Shown: positions 16,051 to 25,065, counted from the first letter of the stretch. The stretch is DNA of 64,000 bases from Haloterrigena turkmenica DSM 5511 (GCF_000025325.1 NC_013743.1:744001-808000); one strand, 5' to 3'. Notes: a model not told the origin generated them from the sequence alone. Made by a program: numbers and translations.

Positions 16051-17166
16051 TCAGTTGGCCGACGGTCGCTCCCCGAGCGTCAGCGAGACCGTGGTCTCGT
16101 CGCCGTAGCGCCAGCGCTCGATCTCGATCGTATCCCCCGGACTGGTCCGCAAGGCGAGGTGGCTCGAGAGCGCGTGGCGGTCGGGGATCGGCTCGCCGTC
16201 GATGGCGTAGATGACGTCGCCCCCGACGGGGATCGAGTCGCGCGGGCGGGGCGTTGCGGCCCGGAGGACGCCGTCGGCCGGGTCACCGGATTCGACCCCC
16301 GTGACGATGACGCCGGTCGCCTCGGGGAGGTCGTTGGCCTCGGCGATATACCGGTCGACGGTTGCGAGGGTGATCCCCATGTAGGAGTGGTCGTAGGTTC
16401 CGGTCTCGATCAGCGAGGGGACGACTCGACTCGCGACCGCCGACGGGATCGCGAAGCCGATGTTGTCCCCGCCGCCGGCGGTGATGACGCCAGCGACTTC
16501 GCCGTCCAGGTTGACCAGCGGCCCGCCGCTGTTGCCGGGGTTGACCGCGGCATCGGTCTGGATCGCGTTCGAAAACGAAAACGTCCGGTCCGGCATGTCG
16601 AGCGTACGATTGACGCCGCTGACGATCCCCTTCGACATGGAGCCCTCGAACCCGTAGGGGTTGCCGATCGCGAGCACCTCCTGACCGACGACGGAGCGCT
16701 CGGCGGCCAACTCGAGGGGCGTCGCCTCGTCGGGGACGTGATCGACCTTCAGGACGGCCAGGTCGCTGTAGAAGTCGGCGCCGACGATTTTGGTGGCCGA
16801 CCAGTCGCCGTTGATGTACTGGAGGTCGACGGTGTCGGCGCCGGCGACGACGTGCTCGTTCGTGACGAGGTGGGTGTCGTCGACGAGAAAGCCCGAGCCC
16901 TGGCCGCCGCTCCGGTCGCCACCGTACGGGCTCCCGGCGCCTAGCGCCCGCACCTGTGCGACCGAGTCGATGACCGCCTCGTAGACGTCGGTGTACGTCG
17001 AGCCGTCCGCGCGCTTGTCGGGATCGATCTCCTGCGAAATCGAGTGCGAGGACGAGCCCTCCATCGAGTCGCTGGCGGTGGGCTCGGTACAGCCGGCGAC
17101 GGCGCCGACGAGGCCGGTACCGGCGAGCGCGAGGAACTCGCGACGATCCGGGGTGTGTCCGTTCAT
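16051..17166 (-). CDS. HtrA/DegP-type serine protease lipoprotein
   Basis: A 371-residue trypsin-fold protease with one PDZ domain, from the ATG at 17166. The signal is MNGHTPDRREFLALAGTGLVGAVAGC, a Tat lipoprotein signal with lipobox VAGC. The catalytic triad is visible: His in VTNEHVV (~residue 110), Asp in YSDLAVL (~140), Ser in NPGNSGGPL (~215). The PDZ-like C-terminal domain (~270-365) has YMGITLA...GVIVTGVESGDPADG...GGDVIYAIDGEPI. HtrA proteases degrade or chaperone misfolded exported proteins, so this fits a lipid-anchored quality-control enzyme on the outer face of the membrane. It is divergent from pus10. Confidence 0.93.
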   Translation of the reverse strand: MNGHTPDRREFLALAGTGLVGAVAGCTEPTASDSMEGSSSHSISQEIDPDKRADGSTYTDVYEAVIDSVAQVRALGAGSPYGGDRSGGQGSGFLVDDTHLVTNEHVVAGADTVDLQYINGDWSATKIVGADFYSDLAVLKVDHVPDEATPLELAAERSVVGQEVLAIGNPYGFEGSMSKGIVSGVNRTLDMPDRTFSFSNAIQTDAAVNPGNSGGPLVNLDGEVAGVITAGGGDNIGFAIPSAVASRVVPSLIETGTYDHSYMGITLATVDRYIAEANDLPEATGVIVTGVESGDPADGVLRAATPRPRDSIPVGGDVIYAIDGEPIPDRHALSSHLALRTSPGDTIEIERWRYGDETTVSLTLGERPSAN

Positions 17167-17339
17167 AGCCGAGGCTAGCACTCGACCCATTTGAACGTCC
17201 GGGCCACTTGAGAGTCTGCTTATCGATACCCTCCTCCGAGAGGGAATGACGCGCCGGCCGCGGGAACGATCCGAGCGACTCTCCCCACCGACGGACCGAA
17301 GGGAAAACGTGTTACCCGCGGCCGCCCGATTCCCGTGAT

Positions 17340-18713
17340 ATGATCACGGAAGACGCCCGCGCGCTGCTCGAGACGGGGCCGGTCTGTGACTCCTGTCTCG
17401 GTCGCCCCTTCGCCGAGCGGAGCTTCGGACTGACCAACGCCGAGCGCGGCCGGGCGCTGCGGACGACGATCGCGATGGAAGACGACGCCGACTTCGAGCC
17501 CGACGACCCCGCCGACTGCTGGGTCTGCGAGGGGTACTCGGGCACCGTCGACGCGATCGCCGAGACCGTCGTCGACGCCCTCGAGGACGCCGATTTCTCG
17601 ACCTATCAGGTCGGGAGCCGCGTCCCGCCGTTGGTCGAGGAGAACGATCGGCTCCTCCGCGAGGACGCCGGCCTCGAGCCGGATGTCGGCGAGGCGTTCA
17701 AACGAGAGATCAACCGCGAGGTCGGCCGTCGCGTCGGCGCGAAGACCGGCACCGACGTCGACTTCGACCGCCCCGACGTCCTCGGGATCGTTGACCTCGA
17801 GGCGTTCGATCCCCTCGAGGCCCTCGAGGCCGAGACGGTGACGAGCCACGCGGTCGATATCCAACTCAACCCCGCCTTCGTCTACGGCCGGTACCGCAAA
17901 CTCGAGCGGGACATCCCCCAGACCGAGTGGCCCTGCCGTGAGTGTGGCGGCAGCGGAACCCAGTTGAGCGACGACGGCGAGGAACCCTGCGACTACTGCG
18001 GCGGTTCGGGCTACATGTACGACACCAGCGTCGAACAGGTCGTCCGCCCGCACGTCGTCGAGGCGATGGACGGCGACGAGGGAACCTTCCACGGCGCGGG
18101 CCGCGAGGACGTCGACGCCCGGATGCTCGAGGAGGGGCGACCGTTCGTCCTCGAGGTCAAACGTCCCAAAATCCGCGACCCCGACCCGGAGAAGCTCGAG
18201 CGCGAGATCAACGACGCCGCCGAGGGGAGCGTCGAGGTCGAGGGCCTCCGACTCGCGACCTACGAGATGGTCGAGCGCGTCAAGGAACACGACGCGAGCA
18301 AGCGGTACCGCGCCGACGTCGAGTTCGCCAACCCCGTCGACGAGGCCGACTTCGAGGCCGCCCTCGAGGAACTGTCGGGCACGAACGTCCAGCAGGACAC
18401 CCCCCAGCGCGTCGACCACCGGCGGGCCGACCTCACCCGCGAGCGGACCGTCTACGACATCGACGGCGAGCTCCGGTCGCCGACCGAGGCCGAGGTCCGC
18501 CTCCACGGCGAGGGTGGACTGTACGTCAAGGAACTGATCAGCAGCGACGACGGCCGCACGGAGCCGAGTCTGGCCGGCCTGCTCGAGACCGACGCCGAGG
18601 TCACGGCGCTGGACGTGTTCGGCGTCGAAGGCGAGGACGAACCGTTCGAACTCGAGGAGTACTTCCTCGACGAGCCGCGGGACGACGGCGAGGCGGCCTC
18701 GGCGGACGCCTGA
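17340..18713 (+). CDS. pus10: tRNA pseudouridine synthase Pus10
   Basis: Pus10 makes pseudouridine 54 and 55 in the T-loop of archaeal tRNAs. The 457-residue protein starts MITEDARALLETGPVCDSCLGRPFAER. It has an N-terminal Cys pair (CDSC, later CWVC) for zinc and a THUMP-like region. In the catalytic domain the key Asp lies in GREDVDARMLEEGRPF, followed by VLEVKRPKIRDPD. A DnaJ-like C-x2-C-x-G-x-G pair (CRECGGSG, CDYCGGSG, ~residues 200-225) interrupts the domain, as is common in archaeal Pus10. The product is the substrate for TrmY, encoded nearby. rnhB follows 85 bases downstream on the same strand. Confidence 0.95.
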   Translation: MITEDARALLETGPVCDSCLGRPFAERSFGLTNAERGRALRTTIAMEDDADFEPDDPADCWVCEGYSGTVDAIAETVVDALEDADFSTYQVGSRVPPLVEENDRLLREDAGLEPDVGEAFKREINREVGRRVGAKTGTDVDFDRPDVLGIVDLEAFDPLEALEAETVTSHAVDIQLNPAFVYGRYRKLERDIPQTEWPCRECGGSGTQLSDDGEEPCDYCGGSGYMYDTSVEQVVRPHVVEAMDGDEGTFHGAGREDVDARMLEEGRPFVLEVKRPKIRDPDPEKLEREINDAAEGSVEVEGLRLATYEMVERVKEHDASKRYRADVEFANPVDEADFEAALEELSGTNVQQDTPQRVDHRRADLTRERTVYDIDGELRSPTEAEVRLHGEGGLYVKELISSDDGRTEPSLAGLLETDAEVTALDVFGVEGEDEPFELEEYFLDEPRDDGEAASADA

Positions 18714-18798
18714 CGGGAGCGGTTGCCGACAGCGAATCTTCTTCGAGTCGCGACCGAACAGCGCAACGGTTTAGCCGTCGGCGACGGATCCTCGAGGC

Positions 18799-19485
18799 AT
18801 GCCATTCGGCGTCGACGAAGCCGGTAAGGGACCCGCGCTCGGATCGATGTTCGCCGCGGCGGTCCACTGCGAGGATCCAACGGCGCTCCCCGACGGAATC
18901 GCGGACTCGAAGCGACTCAGCCCCGAGCGCCGCGAGGAACTGGCGGCGGCGATCCGCGAGGACGACGGGATTCGCGTTGGCGTCGCCGAGATCACGCCGG
19001 CGCGAATCGACGATCCGGAGACGGACATGAACTCGCTGGCGGTGGCGGCCCACGCGGAAGCGATCGACGGCGCTCTCGAGGCCGACGCCCTCGAGACGGC
19101 ACCGATCACTGGCCTCTGTGACGCCTGCGACACCGACGCCGAGCGGTTCGCTCGTCGCGTCACTGACGCCTGTACGGACCTGTTCGCGGACGCGTCCAGC
19201 GCCCTCGAGATCAATATCGAGGCCCGCCACGGGGCCGACGACGAGTCGCCGATCGTCGGTGCGGCAAGCGTCGTCGCCAAGGTCGAGCGGGACGCTCACG
19301 TCGCCGCCCTCGCTGACGAGTACGGCCCCGTCGGCAGCGGCTACCCGAACGATCCGAACACGCGCGAGTTCCTCGAGTCCTACGTCGGCGAGTACGGCGA
19401 CCTGCCACCCTGTGCCCGCGAGTCGTGGTCGACCTGCGAGGATGTGCTCGCCGAGGCCCAACAGACCGGCCTCGGCCAGTTCTGA
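18799..19485 (+). CDS. rnhB: Ribonuclease HII
   Basis: RNase HII cuts RNA in RNA-DNA hybrids and removes misincorporated ribonucleotides. The 228-residue protein starts MPFGVDEAGKGPALGSM with the first active-site Asp-Glu pair (VDEAGKG). DSKRLSPERREEL follows. Later ADDESPIVGAASVVAKVERDAHV contains the SVVAKV helix, and GSGYPNDPNTREFLESY carries a further conserved metal-site region. Length and motif order are those of archaeal type 2 enzymes. It lies 85 bases after pus10, possibly in one transcript. Confidence 0.95.
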   Translation: MPFGVDEAGKGPALGSMFAAAVHCEDPTALPDGIADSKRLSPERREELAAAIREDDGIRVGVAEITPARIDDPETDMNSLAVAAHAEAIDGALEADALETAPITGLCDACDTDAERFARRVTDACTDLFADASSALEINIEARHGADDESPIVGAASVVAKVERDAHVAALADEYGPVGSGYPNDPNTREFLESYVGEYGDLPPCARESWSTCEDVLAEAQQTGLGQF

Positions 19486-19616
19486 GCGTCGACTGGCGCG
19501 CTCGACTAGCGGTGATCGCGCTCGCGGTCGCGCCTACCGCCGCCTGACCGTCCTCGGTCGCGTCCATCGATTCACGTCGAGACCGGGACATCGTTCGAAC
19601 ACTATACATTCGAAAA

Positions 19617-19624
19617 TATTTAAT
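19617..19624 (+). promoter_or_regulatory. Likely TATA box of the small membrane protein gene at 19648
   Basis: ATTTAATT lies 24-31 bases before the ATG at 19648, the spacing expected for a leaderless archaeal transcript. The surrounding 40 bases are strikingly AT-rich. Two TTCGAA sites nine bases apart (19594-19599 and 19609-19614) flank it upstream. Confidence 0.5.
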
Positions 19625-19647
19625 TCACGTAATATAATATCAATGCG

Positions 19648-19881
19648 ATGTTTCGATCGATCGTAACTGGGATCGTGGATGTGCTGCTCGGACGACTGGC
19701 TGTCTTCCTCGCACTGTTCGTTCCGGTGCTGGGCGTCGGACTCATGCTGGCCGTCGGGACGGACGCGCTCGTATCGCTGGGCCTCTCGAGGGAGATCGCC
19801 GGCTCGATCACCGCGGCGGTCGCCACGGTGGGAAGCATCGCCGGACTGGCCGCGTTTGGATACTATCTGATCGACTGGTAG
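19648..19881 (+). CDS. Small two-helix membrane protein
   Basis: A 77-residue hydrophobic protein with two predicted transmembrane segments: residues ~16-40 (LAVFLALFVPVLGVGLMLAVG) and ~53-75 (SITAAVATVGSIAGLAAFGYYLI). The loop between them is short (DALVSLGLSREIAG). No family recognised. It sits 80 bases before the cation-exchanger gene on the same strand and has its own AT-rich promoter. Confidence 0.6.
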   Translation: MFRSIVTGIVDVLLGRLAVFLALFVPVLGVGLMLAVGTDALVSLGLSREIAGSITAAVATVGSIAGLAAFGYYLIDW

Positions 19882-19960
19882 CGACCGGTGATCCGGACCG
19901 ATCGTTCCGGTCTCGGTACGTGTCGACCGTTTTATATCATCGCTCGCACCACTCTCGAGC

Positions 19961-20974
19961 ATGCTCGACGTGGTCGGCCTGCTCGCGCTCGCCGTCGTCG
20001 GAACGGCCGTCGTCTGGAAGGGAAGCACGTGGCTCGAGACGTCCGCGAACCGCCTCGCTGCGGGGTACGGCGTGCCAGCGGTCGTCCAGGGAGCGATCAT
20101 CGCCGCCGCTGGCTCGAGCATGCCCGAACTGGTGAGCGTGCTCGTCTCGACGCTGTTACACGGCGAGTTCGAGGTCGGTATCGGGACGATCGTCGGCTCC
20201 GCGGTGTTTAACCTGCTGGCGATCCCGGCCGTGTCGGTCCTCGCGGCCGACGGTGACGGGATGTCGACGGGCCGGGATCTGGTCTACAAGGAGGCGCTGT
20301 TCTACATGCTCGCGGTCGCCTCCCTGCTGTTGACGTTCTCGCTGGCGGTCATCTACTACCCGGTCGCGGGCGCGGGGCTTCAGGGGGACGTTACGCGGCC
20401 GCTCGCGCTGTTTCCGCTGGTCCTGTACGGACTCTACGTCTTCACCCAGTACCTGGACACCACCGAGGACGAGACGGCGGCGGACACCGACGTCGCCATC
20501 GGGCGGGCCTGGCTCTGGTTCGGGCTCGGACTGGTACTGATCATTGTCGGCGTCGAGGGGCTGGTCCGGGCCGCGGTCGGGCTGGGCGAGGCCTTCGGCA
20601 CCCCCGCGTTCCTCTGGGGGATGACCGTCGTCGCCGCGGGCTCGAGCGTCCCCGACGCGTTCGTCAGCGTCGCCGCCGCCCGGTCGGGTCGATCCGCAGT
20701 CAGCCTCGCGAACGTGCTGGGGAGCAACGTCTTCGACCTGCTCGTCGCGGTGCCCGCGGGCGTGCTGGTCGCCGGCACCCTGTCGATCACCTTCACGCAC
20801 ATCGTCCCGATGATGGGCTTTCTGATCCTCGCGACGATCGTCTTTTTCACCATTATTCGAACCGATATGCTGCTCTCGGAGCGCGAGGCGCAGTTGTTGC
20901 TCGGTCTCTACGGCCTGTTCGTCGTCTGGCTAGTCCTCGAGAGCGTCGGCGTGACGACCGTCGTCCCGACGTGA
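19961..20974 (+). CDS. Sodium/calcium exchanger family (CaCA) membrane protein
   Basis: A 337-residue cation antiporter of the CaCA/YrbG type. The two inverted alpha-repeats that form the ion path are visible: AAAGSSMPELVSVLVSTLLHGEFEVGIGTIVGSAVFN (~residues 48-85) and VAAGSSVPDAFVSVAAARSGRSAVSLANVLGSNVFD (~225-260). About ten transmembrane helices follow from the hydrophobic pattern, with an acidic cytoplasmic linker (TTEDETAADTD) between the halves. In the first repeat the ion-binding acidic residue is Glu (PELVS), in the second Asp (PDAFVS). Probable role: exchange of Na+ for Ca2+ or related cations. Confidence 0.9.
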   Translation: MLDVVGLLALAVVGTAVVWKGSTWLETSANRLAAGYGVPAVVQGAIIAAAGSSMPELVSVLVSTLLHGEFEVGIGTIVGSAVFNLLAIPAVSVLAADGDGMSTGRDLVYKEALFYMLAVASLLLTFSLAVIYYPVAGAGLQGDVTRPLALFPLVLYGLYVFTQYLDTTEDETAADTDVAIGRAWLWFGLGLVLIIVGVEGLVRAAVGLGEAFGTPAFLWGMTVVAAGSSVPDAFVSVAAARSGRSAVSLANVLGSNVFDLLVAVPAGVLVAGTLSITFTHIVPMMGFLILATIVFFTIIRTDMLLSEREAQLLLGLYGLFVVWLVLESVGVTTVVPT

Positions 20975-21071
20975 GCCGAAGGAGGCGACTCGACGAGATC
21001 CACGCCGACGTTCCGCTGCATTTGCAGGCGCCCCGCTATTGTCGTTGGGCGGATCAATTGCAGTGTTCAAT

Positions 21072-21179
21072 ATGCCAGTCTGCACTAACTGCGAGAACCC
21101 AGTTTCTCTCGACTTCGAGCGCGCCTACGGCGAGGACGGAACGGTCGAGTGGTGTCCGCGGTGTCGAGACGGAACGTGA
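21072..21179 (+). CDS. Very small zinc-ribbon protein (DUF7563-like)
   Basis: A 35-residue protein reading MPVCTNCENPVSLDFERAYG...TVEWCPRCRDGT. It has two C-x2-C pairs (CTNC near the start, CPRC near the end) separated by about 20 residues, the classic one-zinc ribbon of haloarchaeal mini-proteins. I recall the family as DUF7563. It is below the usual gene-calling length limit and easily missed. Function is unknown. It lies about 100 bases after the exchanger gene. Confidence 0.75.
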   Translation: MPVCTNCENPVSLDFERAYGEDGTVEWCPRCRDGT

Positions 21180-21328
21180 ATACGGGCGACTCGTTTCTGT
21201 CGGCCCCACAATTGCTACCCATCCGCGTCGAGCGAAGCGTCGGCTAGCCGGTTCGCGTCTCGAGTGATCCGCACAGGACACAGTCTTTCACCGCACGTCT
21301 CTACGTCAGGAGTCAAAGGGCCTCGAGT

Positions 21329-21378
21329 GAAACCGATACCCGTTGAAAGCCGATATCCGCTGAAGACCGATCTCCGCT
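21329..21378. repeat. Three imperfect ~17-bp direct repeats downstream of secD
   Basis: The units GAAACCGATACCCGTT, GAAAGCCGATATCCGCT and GAAGACCGATCTCCGCT lie head to tail in the non-coding gap just past the secD stop codon. They share GA-A-N-CCGAT-N-[T/C]CCG. They may be part of the secDF transcript end; no known element is recognised. Confidence 0.6.
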
Positions 21379-21405
21379 AAAAAGACCGCTGCGTGTCTGT
21401 CTGCG

Positions 21406-23019
21406 CTACTTGTCCGTCAGCAGCCGCTGGAGGATGTCCCCGTAGGCGGGTCGGGTGATGAGCACGCCGACGAGCACGCCGAGGATGGTGATGATGGCGA
21501 ACCCGCGCAGATCCCCGAGGCTCAGGACGGCCAGCGGCGACATGGCGATGACCGTCGTCGCCGCGGCGGCGCCGATGACCCAGAACGCCTTCCGGAAGCG
21601 GGATTCGAACACCCGCCTCGAGCTGACGTCGCCCTGGTCCATCACCTCGTCGGCGATGATGACGAGGTCGTCCACCCCGGTCCCGACCACGGCGATGAAG
21701 CCGGCGACGTGAGAGAGATCGAGCGGCATGCGTATCAGCGCCGCGAAGCCGAGCAGAATGATCACCTCAGACATCGCGGTGACGATCATCGGCGCGGCGA
21801 CGCGGGGGTTCCGATAGCGCAGGAAGACGACGCCGCTGACGGTGATCACCGCCAGCGCGCCGATTACCAGCGAGTAGAGTTTGAACTGGTCGGCCAGCGC
21901 CGGGGACAGCGAGTAGGTCTGGGCCTCGCCGAAGTCGAGCGGCGCGGGCAGCGAACCGGACTGGAGATTCACCGAGAGCGTCTGCGCTTGCTCGAGGTTC
22001 TGTGCGCCCATCTGGAACGAGGGATCGTTCTCCCAAGAACCGGCTCGCATCGAACTCGCCAGATCGGGGCCCATGGAGTGGGCGTCGACGACCTTGCCGT
22101 CGATGACCGTCAGGAGACAGTATCGCTCTCCCTCGTGGTCGAAGTTGATGCTCTCGCCGTCGCCGCGGAGCCCGCACTGACCAACCCCCTCGTCGGTGAA
22201 GCCGAGTTCGTTCAACCGCGACTGGAACTCCGGCGCGGCGTTGCTGTCGACCTGAACTGGAACGATATCGTTTCCGTTCCTGTCGGTCGTCGGCGGATCG
22301 ACGTTCTCGATATCGTCGCCCGACAGGATCGTCTCGTTCTCCTGGGTACCGTTCTCTGGGTAGTAGGCCTGCACTTCGACGATCCCTCGCTCGCCGAGCA
22401 GGCTTCGGAGCTCGTCGGCGTCCATGTCCGGCGCCTCGGTGACGATGTAGTAGCCGCCGCCGAGTCTGGCCGACTCGTAGACGTTTCCGCCCGAGAGGCC
22501 GGCCGCGTTGATCCGCGACTGGATCGTATCGACCATCTGCTGGCGCGTCTCCGGCGTCACGCCGGTGCGGATGTCATCGTCGGGATCGACCTCGACGCCG
22601 GCCTCGGCGAGCGCGGCGGCGAACTCCTCCTCGCTCACGTTCTCGGTGAACAGCTCGGCGTGGGCGTTCCCGTCGTCGTCGACGCTGACGCGGACGTTCC
22701 CCGTCTCGAGGCCGGTTTCGTCGTACAGCGTTCGCTCGATTTCAGTCAGTCGCTCCTGATCGACGCTGCCGTCGTCGCTGACGGCGCCGGCGTCGATGTT
22801 CTCGGCGGTCATTCCGGTGACCGGGGCGCTGATTCGCGTCCCGCCCTCGAGGTCGAGCCCGTACTCGAGGTTCGTCGCCCCGCTGTCCTGGGTCTCGACG
22901 TAGTCGTTGCCCCCCATGACGCCGCCGGGGACGAACAGGGAGACCATCGAGCCGGTGATGAAGACGACCAGCAGCAGTAGCCGCCAGTGATTTTTGACGA
23001 ACGCGACCGGGCCGGTCAT
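21406..23019 (-). CDS. secD: Protein-export membrane protein SecD
   Basis: SecD works with SecF to drive late steps of Sec-dependent export using the proton (or ion) gradient. The 537-residue protein has an N-terminal transmembrane helix (HWRLLLLVVFITGSMVSLFVPGG). The large external P1 domain includes LEYGLDLEGGTRIS, the SecD signature. Five C-terminal transmembrane helices follow, with LALVIGALAVITVSGVVFLRYRNPRVA-like sequence, PLDLSHVAGFIAVVGTGVDDLVIIADEV, and the FRKAFWVIGAAAATTVIAM repeat. Its start overlaps the secF stop by four bases (ATGA), so the two are translationally coupled with secF first. Confidence 0.95.
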   Translation of the reverse strand: MTGPVAFVKNHWRLLLLVVFITGSMVSLFVPGGVMGGNDYVETQDSGATNLEYGLDLEGGTRISAPVTGMTAENIDAGAVSDDGSVDQERLTEIERTLYDETGLETGNVRVSVDDDGNAHAELFTENVSEEEFAAALAEAGVEVDPDDDIRTGVTPETRQQMVDTIQSRINAAGLSGGNVYESARLGGGYYIVTEAPDMDADELRSLLGERGIVEVQAYYPENGTQENETILSGDDIENVDPPTTDRNGNDIVPVQVDSNAAPEFQSRLNELGFTDEGVGQCGLRGDGESINFDHEGERYCLLTVIDGKVVDAHSMGPDLASSMRAGSWENDPSFQMGAQNLEQAQTLSVNLQSGSLPAPLDFGEAQTYSLSPALADQFKLYSLVIGALAVITVSGVVFLRYRNPRVAAPMIVTAMSEVIILLGFAALIRMPLDLSHVAGFIAVVGTGVDDLVIIADEVMDQGDVSSRRVFESRFRKAFWVIGAAAATTVIAMSPLAVLSLGDLRGFAIITILGVLVGVLITRPAYGDILQRLLTDK

Positions 23020-23900
23020 GATCGAATCCCCTCGAACTTGTACCAGCGAAGCAGACTCAGGTTGAGCATGTAGGTGTTCATCAGGTCGGCCGCGAGTCCG
23101 ACGAAGAGGACGATCCCGATCGACGAGAGCAACTCGACGCCGAACAGTCCCGCGGCGATGCCCATGACGAGCATCGCCGCCATCGACGTCACCGTCATCG
23201 TGATCCCGGTCCGCATCGCGCGGTGGGTGCTCTCGTAGAAGTCACCCTGGCGGCGCAGGATGTGGTTGTTCAACAGGATGTCGGAGTCGACCGAGTAGCC
23301 GATCAACATCAGCAGTGCGGCGACGGTCCCCAACGACAGCGAGATGTCGGCGACCGTCATGAACGCCAGCGGGATCATTAGGTCCGAGAACGCGGAGAGG
23401 ACGATGGCGATCGACGGCACGAACGTCCGGAACAGCAGGAAGGTGATGACGCTCATCCCGACGAAGGCGACGGCGATTCCCAGCAGCGCCGTCTGCTGGG
23501 TCTGTTGGCCGAAGCTCCCCGAAACCGTCGACTCGAGCTGGACGACGTCGTTATCGCCGTCCTGCTCCAAGTTCTCCTCGGCCTGCTGGCTCAGCGACTC
23601 GAGGTCGGTCGAGGTGAACTGGACGACGTACTGGTTCTGGGAGTCGGGCGCCGAGACCGACTGAATCGACTCGGGCTCCTCGTCGAAGGCGTTCGCGATC
23701 TCCTCCTGGGAGGAGGTCGTCTGAATAGTCAGTTCGGAACCGCCGGCGAAGTCCATCCCCAGCGGCACCGGCGTGCCCGTCATGAGGAACGTGCCGGTGA
23801 GAACGAGCAATGCAACCGCGAGTACCGCAAGCGGCACCGCCGCGAGTTGGCGGTTGCTGTACCGGGAGTAGGGAAGCTCCGGTACGTCGAAATACCCCAT
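23016..23900 (-). CDS. secF: Protein-export membrane protein SecF
   Basis: A partner of SecD in the export motor. From the ATG at 23900 the 294-residue product starts MGYFDVPELPYSRYSNRQLAAVPLAVLAVALLVL, a first transmembrane helix. The SecF signature GMDFAGGSELTIQ follows. The C-terminal half has five transmembrane helices with LGTVAALLMLIGYSVDSDILLNNHILR (the conserved Asp/Ser pair) and RTGITMTVTSMAAMLVMG. The order secF-secD with a four-base overlap is usual in haloarchaea. The start at 23900 is preferred because upstream residues are not hydrophobic or conserved. Confidence 0.95.
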   Translation of the reverse strand: MGYFDVPELPYSRYSNRQLAAVPLAVLAVALLVLTGTFLMTGTPVPLGMDFAGGSELTIQTTSSQEEIANAFDEEPESIQSVSAPDSQNQYVVQFTSTDLESLSQQAEENLEQDGDNDVVQLESTVSGSFGQQTQQTALLGIAVAFVGMSVITFLLFRTFVPSIAIVLSAFSDLMIPLAFMTVADISLSLGTVAALLMLIGYSVDSDILLNNHILRRQGDFYESTHRAMRTGITMTVTSMAAMLVMGIAAGLFGVELLSSIGIVLFVGLAADLMNTYMLNLSLLRWYKFEGIRS

Positions 23901-24021
23901 ATACTCGACCACTGGTGGGCCCCTGAGGTAAGCCTTCTCAATTTCTGCAGCATGTTTCAACCGTATCGGGGATGAGAAATACCGTAGGCTGAAGCCGCTC
24001 GAGTCCCTCCGGTCGGGTATC

Positions 24022-24354
24022 ATGACCGAGTCCGACCAGCAGTCCGGAGTCGCGGACGACCGATCCGATCGCTCGGACGCGGCGAGCGCCGGACGTGTCG
24101 TGGTCTCGTACCCGGCCGCCCTCTCGGAGGCGGGTCGCCGGCAACTCGAGAAGCGGTCGTTCCGGTCGTACCTGCACAAGACCCGTGACGAGGCTCGCGA
24201 GGGCGACGTCTGGGAGGAGTTCGTCGGCGTCGGCTGCGGGACCACGCGGGACGTGTCGCTGCGGGTCGAACGCGTCGACGGCGGCGCCGAAATCACCGAC
24301 GAAACGGCGATCGGCTACGCGTCTCGCGACGACGGCGAACTCGAGGACGGGTGA
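24022..24354 (+). CDS. Conserved haloarchaeal hypothetical protein
   Basis: A 110-residue acidic soluble protein; I do not recognise a characterised family. The first ~20 residues are low-complexity acidic. The core reads GRVVVSYPAALSEAGRRQLEKRSFRSYLHKTRDEAREGDVWEEFVGVGCGTTRDVSLRVERVDGG, with a helix rich in basic residues (RRQLEKRSFRSYLHKTRDEAR) that is unusual for a halophile and might touch nucleic acid. It is divergent from secF (gap about 120 bases) and converges with the DUF5812-type gene. Confidence 0.6.
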   Translation: MTESDQQSGVADDRSDRSDAASAGRVVVSYPAALSEAGRRQLEKRSFRSYLHKTRDEAREGDVWEEFVGVGCGTTRDVSLRVERVDGGAEITDETAIGYASRDDGELEDG

Positions 24355-24405
24355 GACGTCCGGGACCGAACTGCGCGAACCGGGCGTGAGGACTCGGCGA
24401 GCGCT

Positions 24406-24879
24406 TCAGTCGGGCAAGTACCGCACGCTCAACACGCCGTCGTCGGCCGACCGACGGACCTCGACGCGGACCGCCTCGAGTCGGGCCGCTCGCGCGATGG
24501 TCTCCTCGTCCTCGAGGATGTCTTGAGCCGCCGACTCCACCTCGGCTTCGGGAACGCGAAAGACGTGAATCTCGCCGGTGCCGGCCCGTTCCTCCTGAAT
24601 CAGGTCGCCGACGTCGGCGTCGGCGGCCAGCTCCGTCGCGTGCTGAGTCGGTGCGAGGTCGCTGTCGACTAACTCGATCGATCGTCGGTCGTCGACGTCG
24701 ATCACTTCCCAAGTGACTTCGAGAGGCGGTTCGGGGGCGACGGTCGCCTCGATGACGTCGTGGACTTCGAGGCCGGGGTTCGAGCCGAGCGTGTGGACCT
24801 GTGCGGTCTCGACGTCGCGGACGACGGCCGACTCGCTCTCGGCGTGGGTGACGACGAACGTGCTCGTCTGTTCGGTCAT
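24406..24879 (-). CDS. DUF5812-type haloarchaeal protein
   Basis: A 157-residue acidic protein from the ATG at 24879. It starts MTEQTSTFVVTHAESESAVVRDVETAQVHTLGSNPGLEVHDVIEATV, a beta-rich pattern I recall as DUF5812. The middle (VTWEVIDVDDRRSIELVDSDLAPTQHATELAADADVGDLI) continues the fold. The C-terminal half (EIHVFRVPEAEVESAAQDILEDEETIARAARLEAVRVEVRR) contains a long helix and the closing strand SVRYLPD. No function is known. No operon partner is visible. Confidence 0.65.
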   Translation of the reverse strand: MTEQTSTFVVTHAESESAVVRDVETAQVHTLGSNPGLEVHDVIEATVAPEPPLEVTWEVIDVDDRRSIELVDSDLAPTQHATELAADADVGDLIQEERAGTGEIHVFRVPEAEVESAAQDILEDEETIARAARLEAVRVEVRRSADDGVLSVRYLPD

Positions 24880-25065
24880 GAGCGGTCGTAGCGGGCGGAT
24901 CGGTTTCCGGGTTTCGGCTTTCGGTCGGGATCGGCGACGCGAACGGCCGCTCTCCCTTCGCGCTCGCTCGAATCGGGGGCGCCCATTCACCCGGTTAATC
25001 AAAAGCCATCTGCGTGTGAAAATGACGTGGGTACAACCGTATCTACGCCAAATTTCTGCTCGCAT

